Assembly (NCBI GenBank): GCA_934655875.1
Contig: CAKUHB010000001.1
Coordinates: 186,001-250,000, forward strand
Length of the DNA stretch: 64,000 bases
DNA from: an uncultured Oscillospiraceae bacterium
GTDB lineage: Bacteria > Bacillota > Clostridia > Oscillospirales > Oscillospiraceae
Direction of reading: 5' to 3'
Shown piece after piece: positions 33,010 through 41,797 of the stretch. A program made the translations under genes and the position numbers. The stretch's first letter is position 1, and every line of letters starts with the position of its first letter. Under the pieces are notes generated by a model. That model worked only from the letters and a program-made list of their open reading frames with translations, was not told the origin of the DNA and ran no database searches.

Positions 33010-34991
33010 ATCGCATCCACCTCCGCCATGATTTGTCTGTTGGAGAAGCCCTTGAGATCCATCGCGCCGGACATGCACGCGACCGTGCATGCGCCGCAGC
33101 CCTGACAGACTGCCGGGTTGACCTGCGCCACGCGCCGGATGAGCGTCGTGCGGTTGGGGCCCCTGAACTCCTTGTCGATGTACGTGATTGCCCCATACGG
33201 GCAGACCTTTTCGCAGTTGGAGCAGCCGTTGCACATCATTTCATTCGGCTGCGCCACGCACGGGTTGCAGGTCAGGCTGTCCTTGCACAGAAGGCCGATG
33301 ACCTTGGCCGCCGCGGCGGACGCCTGCGCGACCGTCTCGGGGATATCCTTCGGCCCCTGGCACATGCCGGACAGGAACACGCCTGCCGTCGGACTTTCGA
33401 CCGGGCGGAGCTTCGGATGGGCTTCGGTAAAGAAGTCGTTCGTGTCCATCGACGCCGTCAGCATCGTAGCCAGCGGCCGCGCGGACTTGTCCGGCTCGAT
33501 GGCTGCGGCCAGCACGACCATATCGGCGTCAATGTGCAGCTGCCGGTTTTCCAGAAGATCCGACGCCTGCACCTTGAGCTTGCCGCCCTCGGGCGTGACC
33601 TTGCCGACCATGCCCTTGATGTAGTGGACGCCGTACTGCTCGACGGCGCGGCGGTAGAACTCGTCAAAGTTCTTGCCGGGGGTACGGACATCAATATAGA
33701 AGACGTACACGTCTGTATCTGGGTACTTTTCCCGGCAGAGCATGGCATGCTTGGCCGTGTACATGCAGCAGATCTTGGAGCAGTAGGGCTTGCCCTTCTC
33801 CGCGCCGTCGCAGCGGGAGCCAACGCACTGGACAAAGACGATGGTCTTGGGGTGCGTGCCGTCGGACGGGCGCAGGAGCGTGCCGCTCGTGGGGCCTGCC
33901 GCGTTCATGAGGCGCTCAAATTCGAGACTGGAGACAACGTCCGGGCTCTGACTGTAAGCAAATTCGTTGAATTTGGAGAGGTCGATGGGATTGAAGCCCG
34001 TCGCGGCGACGATCGCGCCGTATTCCTGCTCGATGAACGTGTCCTGCTGCTTATAGTCGATGGCACCGGCCGTGCAGACCTTGGCGCACACGCCGCACTT
34101 ACCGTTTTTGAGCATGTTGCAGTAGTTCGGGTCGATGGTCGCGACCTTCGGCACGGCCTGCGCAAACGGGATATAGATGGCGCGGCGGTTGTCCATGCCG
34201 AGGTTAAACTCGTTCGGAACCTTCTTCTGCGGACACTTCTCGGTGCACAGGCCGCAGCCGGTGCAGACGTCCTCCTTCACGAAGCGCGCCTTGCGGCGGA
34301 TCTTCACGTGGAAATTTCCGACGAAGCCGCCGACAGATTCCACCTCGGAATAGGAATAGATGTGGATTTTCTCGTTCTGCGCGCAGTCGACCATCTTCGG
34401 CGTCAGGATGCACGCCGCGCAGTCGAGCGTCGGGAACGTCTTGTCGATCTGGGTCATCTTGCCGCCGATGGTCGGCTGCTTCTCGACGATATCGACCTCA
34501 AAGCCGGCCTCGGCAATGTCGAGCGCCGTCTGGATGCCGGCAATGCCGCCGCCGATGACGAGCGCGCGCTTGGTGACGGGGCTGGTGCCTGCGGTCAGGG
34601 GCGCGTTCAGATGCACCTTTGCGATGGCCGCCCGGCCGAGGATGATGGCCTTTTCGGTGCCCTCTTCTTTATCCTTGTGGATCCAGGAGCACTGCTCGCG
34701 GATGTTCGCGATCTCGACCATGTAGGGGTTCAGACCCGCCTTTTCGCAGGTCTTGCGGAAGGTCTGCTCGTGCATTCTGGGCGAGCAGGAACAGATGACC
34801 ACGCCGGTCAGGCCGTATTCATGGATCTTGTCCTGGATCATCTGCTGGCCGGTCTGGGAACACATGTATTGATAATTGGTGGAAAACACAACGCCCGGCT
34901 CTTTTGCAAGCGCCTGCGAGACCTTCTCCACGTCGACGGTCGCGGCAATATTGCTGCCGCACCAGCATACGAAGACGCCGATTCTCTGCAT
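33000..34991 (-). CDS. hdrA: Heterodisulfide reductase-like subunit A (HdrA), bifurcating flavoprotein
   Basis: HdrA carries the FAD that splits electron pairs in flavin-based electron bifurcation. The 663-residue protein has the N-terminal CWCGSN region, the FAD site ALVIGGGIAGIQTALDIAEAG (about residues 140-160) with GGKMTQIDKTFPTLDCAACIL, a central ferredoxin insert (CTGCGLCTEKC and CGVCAKVC) and two C-terminal [4Fe-4S] motifs (CNGCSNCEKVC, CQGCGACTVAC). Length and domain order are those of full HdrA. It is flanked by hdrC upstream and flxD downstream, forming the conserved HdrABC-Flx block. Confidence 0.92.
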   Translation of the reverse strand: MQRIGVFVCWCGSNIAATVDVEKVSQALAKEPGVVFSTNYQYMCSQTGQQMIQDKIHEYGLTGVVICSCSPRMHEQTFRKTCEKAGLNPYMVEIANIREQCSWIHKDKEEGTEKAIILGRAAIAKVHLNAPLTAGTSPVTKRALVIGGGIAGIQTALDIAEAGFEVDIVEKQPTIGGKMTQIDKTFPTLDCAACILTPKMVDCAQNEKIHIYSYSEVESVGGFVGNFHVKIRRKARFVKEDVCTGCGLCTEKCPQKKVPNEFNLGMDNRRAIYIPFAQAVPKVATIDPNYCNMLKNGKCGVCAKVCTAGAIDYKQQDTFIEQEYGAIVAATGFNPIDLSKFNEFAYSQSPDVVSSLEFERLMNAAGPTSGTLLRPSDGTHPKTIVFVQCVGSRCDGAEKGKPYCSKICCMYTAKHAMLCREKYPDTDVYVFYIDVRTPGKNFDEFYRRAVEQYGVHYIKGMVGKVTPEGGKLKVQASDLLENRQLHIDADMVVLAAAIEPDKSARPLATMLTASMDTNDFFTEAHPKLRPVESPTAGVFLSGMCQGPKDIPETVAQASAAAAKVIGLLCKDSLTCNPCVAQPNEMMCNGCSNCEKVCPYGAITYIDKEFRGPNRTTLIRRVAQVNPAVCQGCGACTVACMSGAMDLKGFSNRQIMAEVDAICR

Positions 34992-35003
34992 TGTCTTTCC
35001 TCC

Positions 35004-35390
35004 TTACTTCTTATATTTCCGGAACGCCGCGGCAATGGCCTGCTGCGGCAGCTCATCGTCCAGGATCTCCGGGATCCGCTCGGGCTTCAGGCGATCCATG
35101 CCCTGCTGGCGTTCGACTGCGCAGCGGACGGCTTCAATGAGCTTCGCCGGCTCCACGTTTCTGGGACAGCGCTCCACGCACGCAAAGCAGCTCAGGCAGG
35201 TATAGATGCCCTTGGAGCTCAAAAGCTCCTCGATCCGCCCGTTTTCGACCATGGAGACGAACTGATGCGGATGGTAGTCCATTTCGTCATAGGCCGGGCA
35301 GCTCGCCGAGCATTTGCCGCAGCGCATGCACTTTCTGGGGTTCACGCCGGAGATACGGGTGACGGTCTCGATCAGATTCTGATTGTTCAT
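35004..35390 (-). CDS. hdrC: Heterodisulfide reductase-like subunit C (HdrC)
   Basis: This is a 128-residue soluble protein with two [4Fe-4S] motifs: CMRCGKCSASCP near residue 20 and CLSCFACVERCP near 68. It carries electrons between HdrA and HdrB. It overlaps the hdrB stop by 4 bases and is followed by hdrA after 12 bases. Confidence 0.92.
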   Translation of the reverse strand: MNNQNLIETVTRISGVNPRKCMRCGKCSASCPAYDEMDYHPHQFVSMVENGRIEELLSSKGIYTCLSCFACVERCPRNVEPAKLIEAVRCAVERQQGMDRLKPERIPEILDDELPQQAIAAAFRKYKK

Positions 35391-36178
35391 GCGTCCTCCT
35401 CCCCGCAGCCAAGCGCCTGCGCCAGAAGCTCGGTGAAATAGACAACCGGCAGCTTCTTTTCCGTGTTCTGCGTCAGGTTATACATGCACAGAGGACATGC
35501 CGTGATCAGAAGCTCCGCGCCCTGCGCGGCGGCGTCGTCCGCGATCCTCTGCGCCTGCTTTGCGGCGTAGCTCTTATTTTCCACGGTCATATAGCCGCCG
35601 CAGCATTCGTTGCGTTGGGCATAGATGACCGGCTCTGCGCCGATGGCGCGGATGAAATCTTCGAGAATCTGTGGGTTCTCGGGGTCGTCAAACTGCATCT
35701 CGCGGCTGGGCCGGAGCAGCATGCAGCCGTAATAGGCGCCGATCTTTTTCCCGGTCAGCGGATGTGTGACGGCGGCCTTGACCTTGTCCCAGCCGATCTC
35801 GTCGCGCAGGACCTCGAGATAGTGCAGAACCTTCGTTTCGCCGGCATAGGGCGTTTCGGGCTTTAAGTAATTGTTGGCCTTCGTGCGGATGTCCTCATTG
35901 ACCTGCATGTCGCGGTTCACACGCTTGAGGACGTGATGACATGCCGAGCACAAGGATACCAGCGGCTGCCCGGCATCCCGCGCAGCCATGAGCGCGCGGA
36001 TGGACGCCAGACGCGTGGCGATCTCGTCGCTGGCCTGCGGGTAGACTGCGCCGCAGCACTGCCACTCGGGGATCTCGCACAGTGAGAACCCGAGCTTTTC
36101 CGCAGCGAGCCGGCCGGCTCTGTCCAGCTGCGCGCCCTTCGTTTTGAGCGTGCAGCCGGGGAAATAGCTGTAATTCAT
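35387..36178 (-). CDS. hdrB: Heterodisulfide reductase-like subunit B (HdrB), CCG domains
   Basis: This 263-residue catalytic-type subunit has two CCG domains, each able to hold a noncubane [4Fe-4S] cluster: Cys9, WQCCGAVYPQ and CSACHH in the first; YYGCML, RNECCGGYM and CPLC in the second. Both sets are complete, so the disulfide-reducing or thiol-linked chemistry of HdrB should be intact. Bacteria lack CoM/CoB, so the natural partner is unknown. It may be a thiol/disulfide protein, or HdrB may relay electrons to FrdAB encoded downstream. Confidence 0.92.
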   Translation of the reverse strand: MNYSYFPGCTLKTKGAQLDRAGRLAAEKLGFSLCEIPEWQCCGAVYPQASDEIATRLASIRALMAARDAGQPLVSLCSACHHVLKRVNRDMQVNEDIRTKANNYLKPETPYAGETKVLHYLEVLRDEIGWDKVKAAVTHPLTGKKIGAYYGCMLLRPSREMQFDDPENPQILEDFIRAIGAEPVIYAQRNECCGGYMTVENKSYAAKQAQRIADDAAAQGAELLITACPLCMYNLTQNTEKKLPVVYFTELLAQALGCGEEDA

Positions 36179-36191
36179 AATGACCTCCCCA

Positions 36192-37568
36192 TCAGATCAT
36201 ATTCTCCGGGTGGAACACCTCGTCAAAGCGCTCCGCCGTCAAAAAGCCGAGGCTCACGCAGGCTTCCTTGAGGGAGATATTCTCCTTATATGCCTTCTTG
36301 GCCGTCTTGGCCGCGTTTTCATAGCCGATATACGGGTTGAGCGCCGTGACCAGCATCAGCGAGTTGTGCAGGTTGTGCTCCATCTTCTCGCGGTTTGCGC
36401 GGATGCCGCAGGCGCAGCGGTCGTTGAACGACACGATCGACTCGCTCAGCAGCCGCGCGGACTGTAAGAAATTATAGATGCAGACCGGCATGAACACGTT
36501 CAGCTCAAAATTGCCCTGCGAAGCGGCCATCGAGACGGCCACATCGTTGCCCATCACCTGCACGGCGACCATGGTCACGGCTTCGCACTGGGTCGGATTG
36601 ACCTTGCCGGGCATGATGGACGAGCCGGGCTCGTTTTCCGGAATGAAGATCTCGCCAAGCCCGTCTCTGGGGCCGGAGGCCAGCCAGCGCACGTCGTTTG
36701 CAATCTTCATCATGTCCGCGGCCAGCGCCTTCAGAGCGCCGTGCGCGAACACCAGCTCATCCTTGGAGGTCAGCGCGTGGAATTTGTTTTCCGCGGTCTT
36801 GAAGTTTTTCCCCGTGAGCTTTGCGATCTCGGCCGCAACGGCTGCGTCAAAGCCCTTCGGTGCGTTCAGCCCGGTGCCGACGGCCGTGCCGCCGAGCGCC
36901 AGCTCCTTGAGCGGCTCTGCTGCCAGCTTCAGCATGGCCGCGTCACGCTCAAGACTGCTGCGCCAGCCGGAGATCTCCTGCGGGAAGGAAATGGGCGTCG
37001 CGTCCTGCAGGTGCGTGCGGCCGGATTTGACCACGCCCTCATTCTCCCGCTCGAGCCGGCGGAACGTGTCGATCAGCGTCCCGACGGCGGGCAGCACGCG
37101 ATCTTCGATCGCGCAGACGGCCGCGATGTGCATGGCCGTCGGGAACGTGTCGTTGGACGACTGGGACATGTTGATATCGTCGTTCGGGTGCAGGAGCTTT
37201 TCGCCCGCGATCTCATTGCCGCGGTTGGCGATGACCTCGTTGCTGTTCATATTCGACTGCGTGCCGGAACCGGTCTGCCAAACGACCAGTGGGAAATTAT
37301 CCGCCAGCTTGCCGGAAATGACCTCGTCGGCAGCCTGCTCGATGGCGGACAGCTTCTGCGCGGTCATCTTTTCCGGGCGCAGCGCGCGGTTGGCGCGGGC
37401 GGCCGCCTTTTTAAGGATGCCGAAGGCGTGGATGATCTCTGCCGGCATGGTCTCAAGACCGACGCCGATGGGGAAATTGTTGTGGCTGCGCTCTGTCTGT
37501 GCGCCCCAGTATTTATCGGCGGGCACCTGCACCTCGCCCATGGAATCATGCTCGATCCGGTATTGCAT
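36192..37568 (-). CDS. fumC: Class II fumarate hydratase
   Basis: This 458-residue oxygen-stable fumarase interconverts malate and fumarate. Family motifs: WGAQTERS, GSGTQSNMNSNEV, SQSSNDTFPTAMH, GRTHLQDATP and the signature GSSIMPGKVNP. The start is placed at ATG 37568, with AGGAG upstream. It lies between malate dehydrogenase and the hdr genes on the same strand (13 bases from hdrB), completing malate to fumarate in the reductive succinate branch. Confidence 0.95.
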   Translation of the reverse strand: MQYRIEHDSMGEVQVPADKYWGAQTERSHNNFPIGVGLETMPAEIIHAFGILKKAAARANRALRPEKMTAQKLSAIEQAADEVISGKLADNFPLVVWQTGSGTQSNMNSNEVIANRGNEIAGEKLLHPNDDINMSQSSNDTFPTAMHIAAVCAIEDRVLPAVGTLIDTFRRLERENEGVVKSGRTHLQDATPISFPQEISGWRSSLERDAAMLKLAAEPLKELALGGTAVGTGLNAPKGFDAAVAAEIAKLTGKNFKTAENKFHALTSKDELVFAHGALKALAADMMKIANDVRWLASGPRDGLGEIFIPENEPGSSIMPGKVNPTQCEAVTMVAVQVMGNDVAVSMAASQGNFELNVFMPVCIYNFLQSARLLSESIVSFNDRCACGIRANREKMEHNLHNSLMLVTALNPYIGYENAAKTAKKAYKENISLKEACVSLGFLTAERFDEVFHPENMI

Positions 37569-37665
37569 CGTTTGCTCTCCTATCTGTTTGTTCATAAATT
37601 GACGGCGGAAAACCGCAGAGATACGAGCCTGTATCCCGCGGTTTTCAACGGATCTGCGCGCTTGC

Positions 37666-38610
37666 TCAGATCTCGACCTGATGGATGACTTCCTTCAGCT
37701 TTTCGGCGCTCGCACGCAGCTTGTCGACCTCGCCGTCGGTCAGCTGATTGAGGATCTTGCCGCGCACGCCCTGGTTGTCGACCAGCACCAGCGTGGACAG
37801 ACAGACGTCGGACACGCCGTATTCGCCGTGCATCATGGTCGAGACCGTGAGCGCCGTGCCGGCGGTGGACTGCACGCACTTGCAGAGGTGGCAGACCGAC
37901 ATGGCGACGGCGTAGAACGTCGCGCCCTTGTTCTTGATGACCTGCGCGCCGGAGGTCTTGACGAACTGCTCGATCTCCTCGTAGTTCTGCTCCCACTTGA
38001 TGCGGTCGTGATCCGGGGAATGCTCCTTATAGGAGTCAATATGGTTGTTCGCAATGTGCACCAGGCTCCAGGGCACGAACGAGGAATCGCCATGCTCGCC
38101 GTAGACGTGCGCGTGCACGTTCTTCGGGCTGATATAGAACCGCTTGGCCAGCGTCGATTGCAGGCGGCTGGTATCGAGGATGGTGCCGGAGCCGATGATA
38201 TGGTTCTCCGGGATGCCGGAGATCTTGTGGAACACATAGGTCAGCACGTCGACCGGGTTGGAGACGATAATATAGATCGCGTTCGGAGCGGCGGCGGTGA
38301 TCTTCGGCGCAATATCCTTGATGATGTTGACATTCGCCTGCGCCAGCTCCAGACGGCTCTGGCCGGCCTTGCGCGGCAGGCCGGACGTAATGATCACGAT
38401 GTCGGAATCGGCTGCCGTGTCGTAATCGCCGGAACGGACGATCGCCGGAGAACAGAACGGTGCGCCCTGATAAATGTCCATCGCTTCGCCGAATGCCTTC
38501 TGCTTGTTGACGTCGATCAGAACGATCTCCGATGCGATCCCCTGGATCATCAGGTCGTTTGCAATGGTCGCGCCGACGCTGCCTGCGCCGATAACTGTGA
38601 TTTTACTCAT
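37666..38610 (-). CDS. mdh: Malate dehydrogenase of the lactate dehydrogenase-like family
   Basis: This 314-residue NAD-dependent 2-hydroxyacid dehydrogenase has the Rossmann start ITVIGAGSVGATIAND and the catalytic GEHGDSSFVPWS. Substrate choice in this family follows the residue equivalent to position 102: Gln in lactate and Arg in malate dehydrogenases. Here the loop is SGLPRKAGQSR with Arg80 at that place, so oxaloacetate/malate is predicted although the GEHGDS box looks lactate-type. The fumarase directly downstream supports this. The start is placed at ATG 38610 with GGGGGA upstream. It is the first gene of the operon. Confidence 0.82.
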   Translation of the reverse strand: MSKITVIGAGSVGATIANDLMIQGIASEIVLIDVNKQKAFGEAMDIYQGAPFCSPAIVRSGDYDTAADSDIVIITSGLPRKAGQSRLELAQANVNIIKDIAPKITAAAPNAIYIIVSNPVDVLTYVFHKISGIPENHIIGSGTILDTSRLQSTLAKRFYISPKNVHAHVYGEHGDSSFVPWSLVHIANNHIDSYKEHSPDHDRIKWEQNYEEIEQFVKTSGAQVIKNKGATFYAVAMSVCHLCKCVQSTAGTALTVSTMMHGEYGVSDVCLSTLVLVDNQGVRGKILNQLTDGEVDKLRASAEKLKEVIHQVEI

Positions 38611-38667
38611 CTTCAAATCCCCCATTCGTTTCGTTCAGATGCTGGTTCAAATATTTTTGGGTAAAAA

Positions 38668-38716
38668 TTTACCGATACATTTTTATCGGTTATTACGATA
38701 AAAGTATATCGGTAAA
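38668..38716. promoter_or_regulatory. Tandem dyad operator at the mdh promoter
   Basis: Two copies of an inverted repeat, ACCGATA-N6-TATCGGT (38671-38690) and ACGATA-N6-TATCGGT (38695-38713), lie about two helical turns apart. The outer arms also form a larger perfect 10-base inverted repeat (38668-38677 with 38707-38716). They overlap the -10 region and early transcript of mdh, the position expected for a repressor. Confidence 0.65.
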
Positions 38717-38731
38717 TATGGTATTATTCAA
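38703..38731 (-). promoter_or_regulatory. Promoter of the mdh-fumC-hdr-flx-frd operon
   Basis: Minus-strand TTGAAT (38726-38731) and TATACT (38703-38708) are spaced by 17 bases, about 95 bases before mdh. Confidence 0.6.
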
Positions 38732-38797
38732 ATGCTTTTTCCCGCGCAGGTATGCTGATTTTCATATATCGCATTGCACGTGTAATGCCGGATTTTC

Positions 38798-39691
38798 TTA
38801 CACAGACGCCTTGTGATCCCGGATAAACTGAACAAATCCGGTCTCAATTTCGCTCATTGCATACTGTTTATGATATACCAGCGCATTGAGATACAGGCTC
38901 TGGTTATCCGTGCACGGCAGCTGGACGAGATTCCAGCGCTTCTTGCAGTGGTCGGGAATGGCGGGTGCGAACATGTAGGCGTTCGGGATCTTCTCCAGCA
39001 GCGTCATCTGTGCCAGACGGTCGACGCAGTAGATCTTGCGGCGAACCGGCTCCTCGGGCTTGCCCTGCACGCGGAACACGTCGCCGTGGACGATCTCCGG
39101 CAGACTGTCAAGGTCGCTGCGGACGACAGTCTCGTGGCCGGCGAGCGGATGCGACTTGTTCATGGTGACAAGATAGTGATATTTGCTCAGAAGCTCGAAG
39201 CTCAGGCCGCGGGCGCTGGTCTGCTCGTCAAAATAATCACGGTACTCCGACCGGAAGCGGATGACGCCGATCTCAGTCTCGCCGCTCGCCAGCGTTTCCA
39301 GGGCGACGCGCGCATGGCATTCGCGCACGACGGCGTCGACCGGCTCCGCCTGCGGCAGTCCCGCAAGATACTGCGCCGTCAGATCCAGCATCGCCGCCGA
39401 GCGCGGGATGCACACGCGCAGCCGGTTGGCCACGGCGCGCTTCGGGCCGAGCGCTTCGATGGCTTCGGTCTCGCGCAGGATGGACTTGGCGTGCTGCAAA
39501 AAGATCGTGCCGCGCGTCGTCGGACGGACGCCGCGGGTGGAACGCTCAAAAATACGGAAGCCCAGCATCTGCTCGACGTCGTGCAGGATCCGGCTGAGGT
39601 TCGGCTGGCCGATGAACAGGTTCTCCGCCGCCTGCGAGATCGACCGGGTCCGCTCGATCTCAATGATGTACTGCAAATGCTGTGTATTCAT
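38798..39691 (-). CDS. LysR family transcriptional regulator
   Basis: This 297-residue protein has the LysR winged helix-turn-helix at residues 1-60 (TRSISQAAENLFIGQPNLSR and VRPTTRGTIFLQHAK) and a C-terminal effector domain of periplasmic-binding type. It lies directly upstream of the mdh operon in the same orientation with no terminator between, so control of that operon, perhaps in response to a C4 acid, is a reasonable guess. AT-rich inverted repeats (39703-39729) at its own start may serve autoregulation. Start ATG has AGGAGG upstream. Confidence 0.88.
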   Translation of the reverse strand: MNTQHLQYIIEIERTRSISQAAENLFIGQPNLSRILHDVEQMLGFRIFERSTRGVRPTTRGTIFLQHAKSILRETEAIEALGPKRAVANRLRVCIPRSAAMLDLTAQYLAGLPQAEPVDAVVRECHARVALETLASGETEIGVIRFRSEYRDYFDEQTSARGLSFELLSKYHYLVTMNKSHPLAGHETVVRSDLDSLPEIVHGDVFRVQGKPEEPVRRKIYCVDRLAQMTLLEKIPNAYMFAPAIPDHCKKRWNLVQLPCTDNQSLYLNALVYHKQYAMSEIETGFVQFIRDHKASV

Positions 39692-39702
39692 GCTGCGCCT
39701 CC

Positions 39703-39729
39703 TGATATTATATCAATTATAATATATCA
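39703..39729. promoter_or_regulatory. AT-rich inverted repeat before the lysR gene
   Basis: TGATATTATA and TATAATATATCA form an imperfect dyad that overlaps the ribosome site and likely -10 region of lysR. Confidence 0.35.
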
Positions 39730-39777
39730 GATTCCGCATCATTTTGCAACCGCTGCACTGCAAATCCCTGCACAAAT

Positions 39778-41025
39778 TCAGATACCCGATTTTCTGCGTT
39801 CTTGTTGCTTTTCATGGTTTCCCGCCGTCGGCAGCTCGGCGAAAAACAGATTGTGTCCGTCCCGGCTCTCTGCCCAGACGCGTCCATGGTGCGCCGCAGC
39901 CACTGCCTGTGCGATGGAAAGCCCCAGCCCGAAGCTGCCGGTGCGTGTCCGCGCGCTGTCTGCGCGGTAAAACCGCTTGAAGACATCCCGCAGCTGCTCG
40001 CTGGAGAGCGGCTCGCCCTCGTTTTCCACGGACAGACGGCAGGACGCGTGCCCGCAGCGGTGCAGCGCGACCGTGACTGTCCCGCCGGCGGCGTATTTGC
40101 CCGCGTTGTCCAGATAGATCTCCACCAGCTGCCGCAGCTGCTGCCCGTCGCCCATGACGGCGATCTCCGGCTCGATCTGCGTCTCAAGCGTCAGACCGCG
40201 CTCATAGAGCGCCGCTTCAAACACCAGCGCGCTATCCTCGGTCAGCGCGCTGAGATCCAGCAGGGCGGCATTTTGCAGCGGCTTTCCGCTCTCCATCCGC
40301 GCCAGCTCCAGCAGCCGCTCGACCAGCGCGCGCATCTGCTGCGCCATGGCGGCGATGCCGCTCATAAACTGGCGCCTGTGCTCCTCGTCAAAGTCCCCGC
40401 TTTGCAGCAGCTCCGTGTTTGTCAGGATCACCGTCAGCGGCGTTTTCAGCTCATGCGACGCGTCTGCGACGAACTGCTTCTGCTGCTCCCACGCATCCTC
40501 GACCGGCCGGACGGCCCAGCGCGCCAGCAGCAGCGCCAGTCCGAAAAACGCGAGAAGGCTCACCGCAATGATCGCAGCGCCGGAGCGCACAAGCCCCTTG
40601 AGCGTCTGCTGCTCGCTGGTCGTGTCCGCGAAGATCACGCTCTGCACCCCGGACGACATCACACGGCAAAAGCGCAGGTTATATTCCGGGATCTCCCCCG
40701 TCAGCTCGTTCCCCGCCAGCGCCGTCCGGGCGATCCGCTCCAGAAAGGCATGGTCGGACAGATCGAACGAACCGGCGTTGACCGCCGTGATCGTCCCGAA
40801 CTTGTCCATTTGCAGCACGAAATACGGCAGCCGCACCTGCTGCGGCTGCGCATCCGGCAGGACCGGCTCCAGCGGATTGGCGGCGATCGCCTGCATCATG
40901 CTGATCGACTGCGTGCGCAGGTTCTGCCGCGTCAGCGTGTAAAACAGCCCGAAGCTCACGCCGAGCAGGCAGGCCGCGACCAGCATGAGGATGGCCACAA
41001 ATTTCACGCGCAGCCGTTTAAGCAT
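39778..41025 (-). CDS. Sensor histidine kinase
   Basis: This 415-residue membrane kinase has two membrane helices (about residues 8-30 and 150-170) flanking an external sensor of about 120 residues. Then comes a HisKA dimerisation domain with ASHELKTP (His191 is the phosphorylation site) and a HATPase domain with LDNAGKYA and GLGLSIAQAVAAAHHG. It overlaps the response regulator gene by 8 bases. Its likely target with that regulator is the divergent htrA gene, pointing to envelope stress sensing. Confidence 0.92.
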   Translation of the reverse strand: MLKRLRVKFVAILMLVAACLLGVSFGLFYTLTRQNLRTQSISMMQAIAANPLEPVLPDAQPQQVRLPYFVLQMDKFGTITAVNAGSFDLSDHAFLERIARTALAGNELTGEIPEYNLRFCRVMSSGVQSVIFADTTSEQQTLKGLVRSGAAIIAVSLLAFFGLALLLARWAVRPVEDAWEQQKQFVADASHELKTPLTVILTNTELLQSGDFDEEHRRQFMSGIAAMAQQMRALVERLLELARMESGKPLQNAALLDLSALTEDSALVFEAALYERGLTLETQIEPEIAVMGDGQQLRQLVEIYLDNAGKYAAGGTVTVALHRCGHASCRLSVENEGEPLSSEQLRDVFKRFYRADSARTRTGSFGLGLSIAQAVAAAHHGRVWAESRDGHNLFFAELPTAGNHEKQQERRKSGI

Positions 41026-41695
41026 CCGCCGTCACCTCCAGATGGTAGCCCAGCCGGCGTGCCGATTCAATGCGCACGTTGGAGCCGATGCTTTTGAGTT
41101 TTTTTCGCAGGAAGCCCACGTAGACCTCCACATGATTTTCTACTGCGTTCGAGTCAAAGCCCCAGACCTTCGCGAGGATGGCTTCCTTGGACGCGTTCTG
41201 CCCCTTCATCTGAAGAAGATACCGCATCACGTCAAATTCGCGCGCGGACAGCCGGATCTGCTTCTCCCCGCACAGAAGCGTGCACGACGCCAGATCGAGC
41301 GCCGTATTGCCGAACGACAGCTCATTCACCTCCGTGCCCTGCCGCCGCAGCAGCGCGCCGATGCAGGCCATCAGCTCCCGCGTGTCAAAGGGCTTTGTCA
41401 GGTAATAATCCGCGCCCGCGTTCAGCCCCTCGATCCGGTCTTCGAGCGACGATTTGGCCGTCAGCATCAGAATGGGCGTCCCGCAGCGTCTGGCGCGCAC
41501 CTGCCGCGCGACCTGATAGCCGTCCATCTTCGGCATCATCACATCCAGAATCAGAAGATCGTATACGCCCGACTCAGCATATTCCTCACCGGTCTCGCCG
41601 TCATAGACGGCTTCCACCTCAAAGCCCTTGCTCTCCAGCATGGCCTGTAGGGAATCGGCCAGCAGCTTTTCATCCTCAATAATCAGAATTTTCAT
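41018..41695 (-). CDS. OmpR family response regulator
   Basis: This 225-residue regulator has an N-terminal receiver domain (acidic pocket at residues 7-9, phospho-acceptor Asp51 in LILDVMMPKMDG, Thr/Lys switch residues in LTAKSS and YLTKPFDTREL) and a C-terminal OmpR/PhoB winged helix with LSAREFDVMRYLL. It is the first gene of the two-component pair. An OmpR-type direct repeat lies just upstream of it and a matching one upstream of htrA. Confidence 0.93.
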   Translation of the reverse strand: MKILIIEDEKLLADSLQAMLESKGFEVEAVYDGETGEEYAESGVYDLLILDVMMPKMDGYQVARQVRARRCGTPILMLTAKSSLEDRIEGLNAGADYYLTKPFDTRELMACIGALLRRQGTEVNELSFGNTALDLASCTLLCGEKQIRLSAREFDVMRYLLQMKGQNASKEAILAKVWGFDSNAVENHVEVYVGFLRKKLKSIGSNVRIESARRLGYHLEVTADA

Positions 41696-41725
41696 AGGCG
41701 TCCCTCCGGAAGATATCTGTGTTAC

Positions 41726-41761
41726 ATTATACTAAACCCGTTCCCTGAAATAAAGCTGAAA
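41726..41761 (-). promoter_or_regulatory. Response regulator promoter with 17-bp direct-repeat site
   Basis: The minus-strand site TTTCAGCTTTATTTCAG (41745-41761) is two TTTCAG half-sites 11 bases apart, 13 bases upstream of a TATAAT -10 (41726-41731). It overlaps the -35 position, typical of OmpR-family activation. Confidence 0.6.
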
Positions 41762-41797
41762 GTTCTTCATCTTTTCTTTACAAATCGTTCTTACTTT

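Noticed and set aside
33033..35441. An 802-codon open frame on the plus strand opposite hdrA/hdrC
   Set aside because: It is antisense to genes with clear Fe-S and flavin motifs, has no recognisable domain and is explained by high-GC codon bias.
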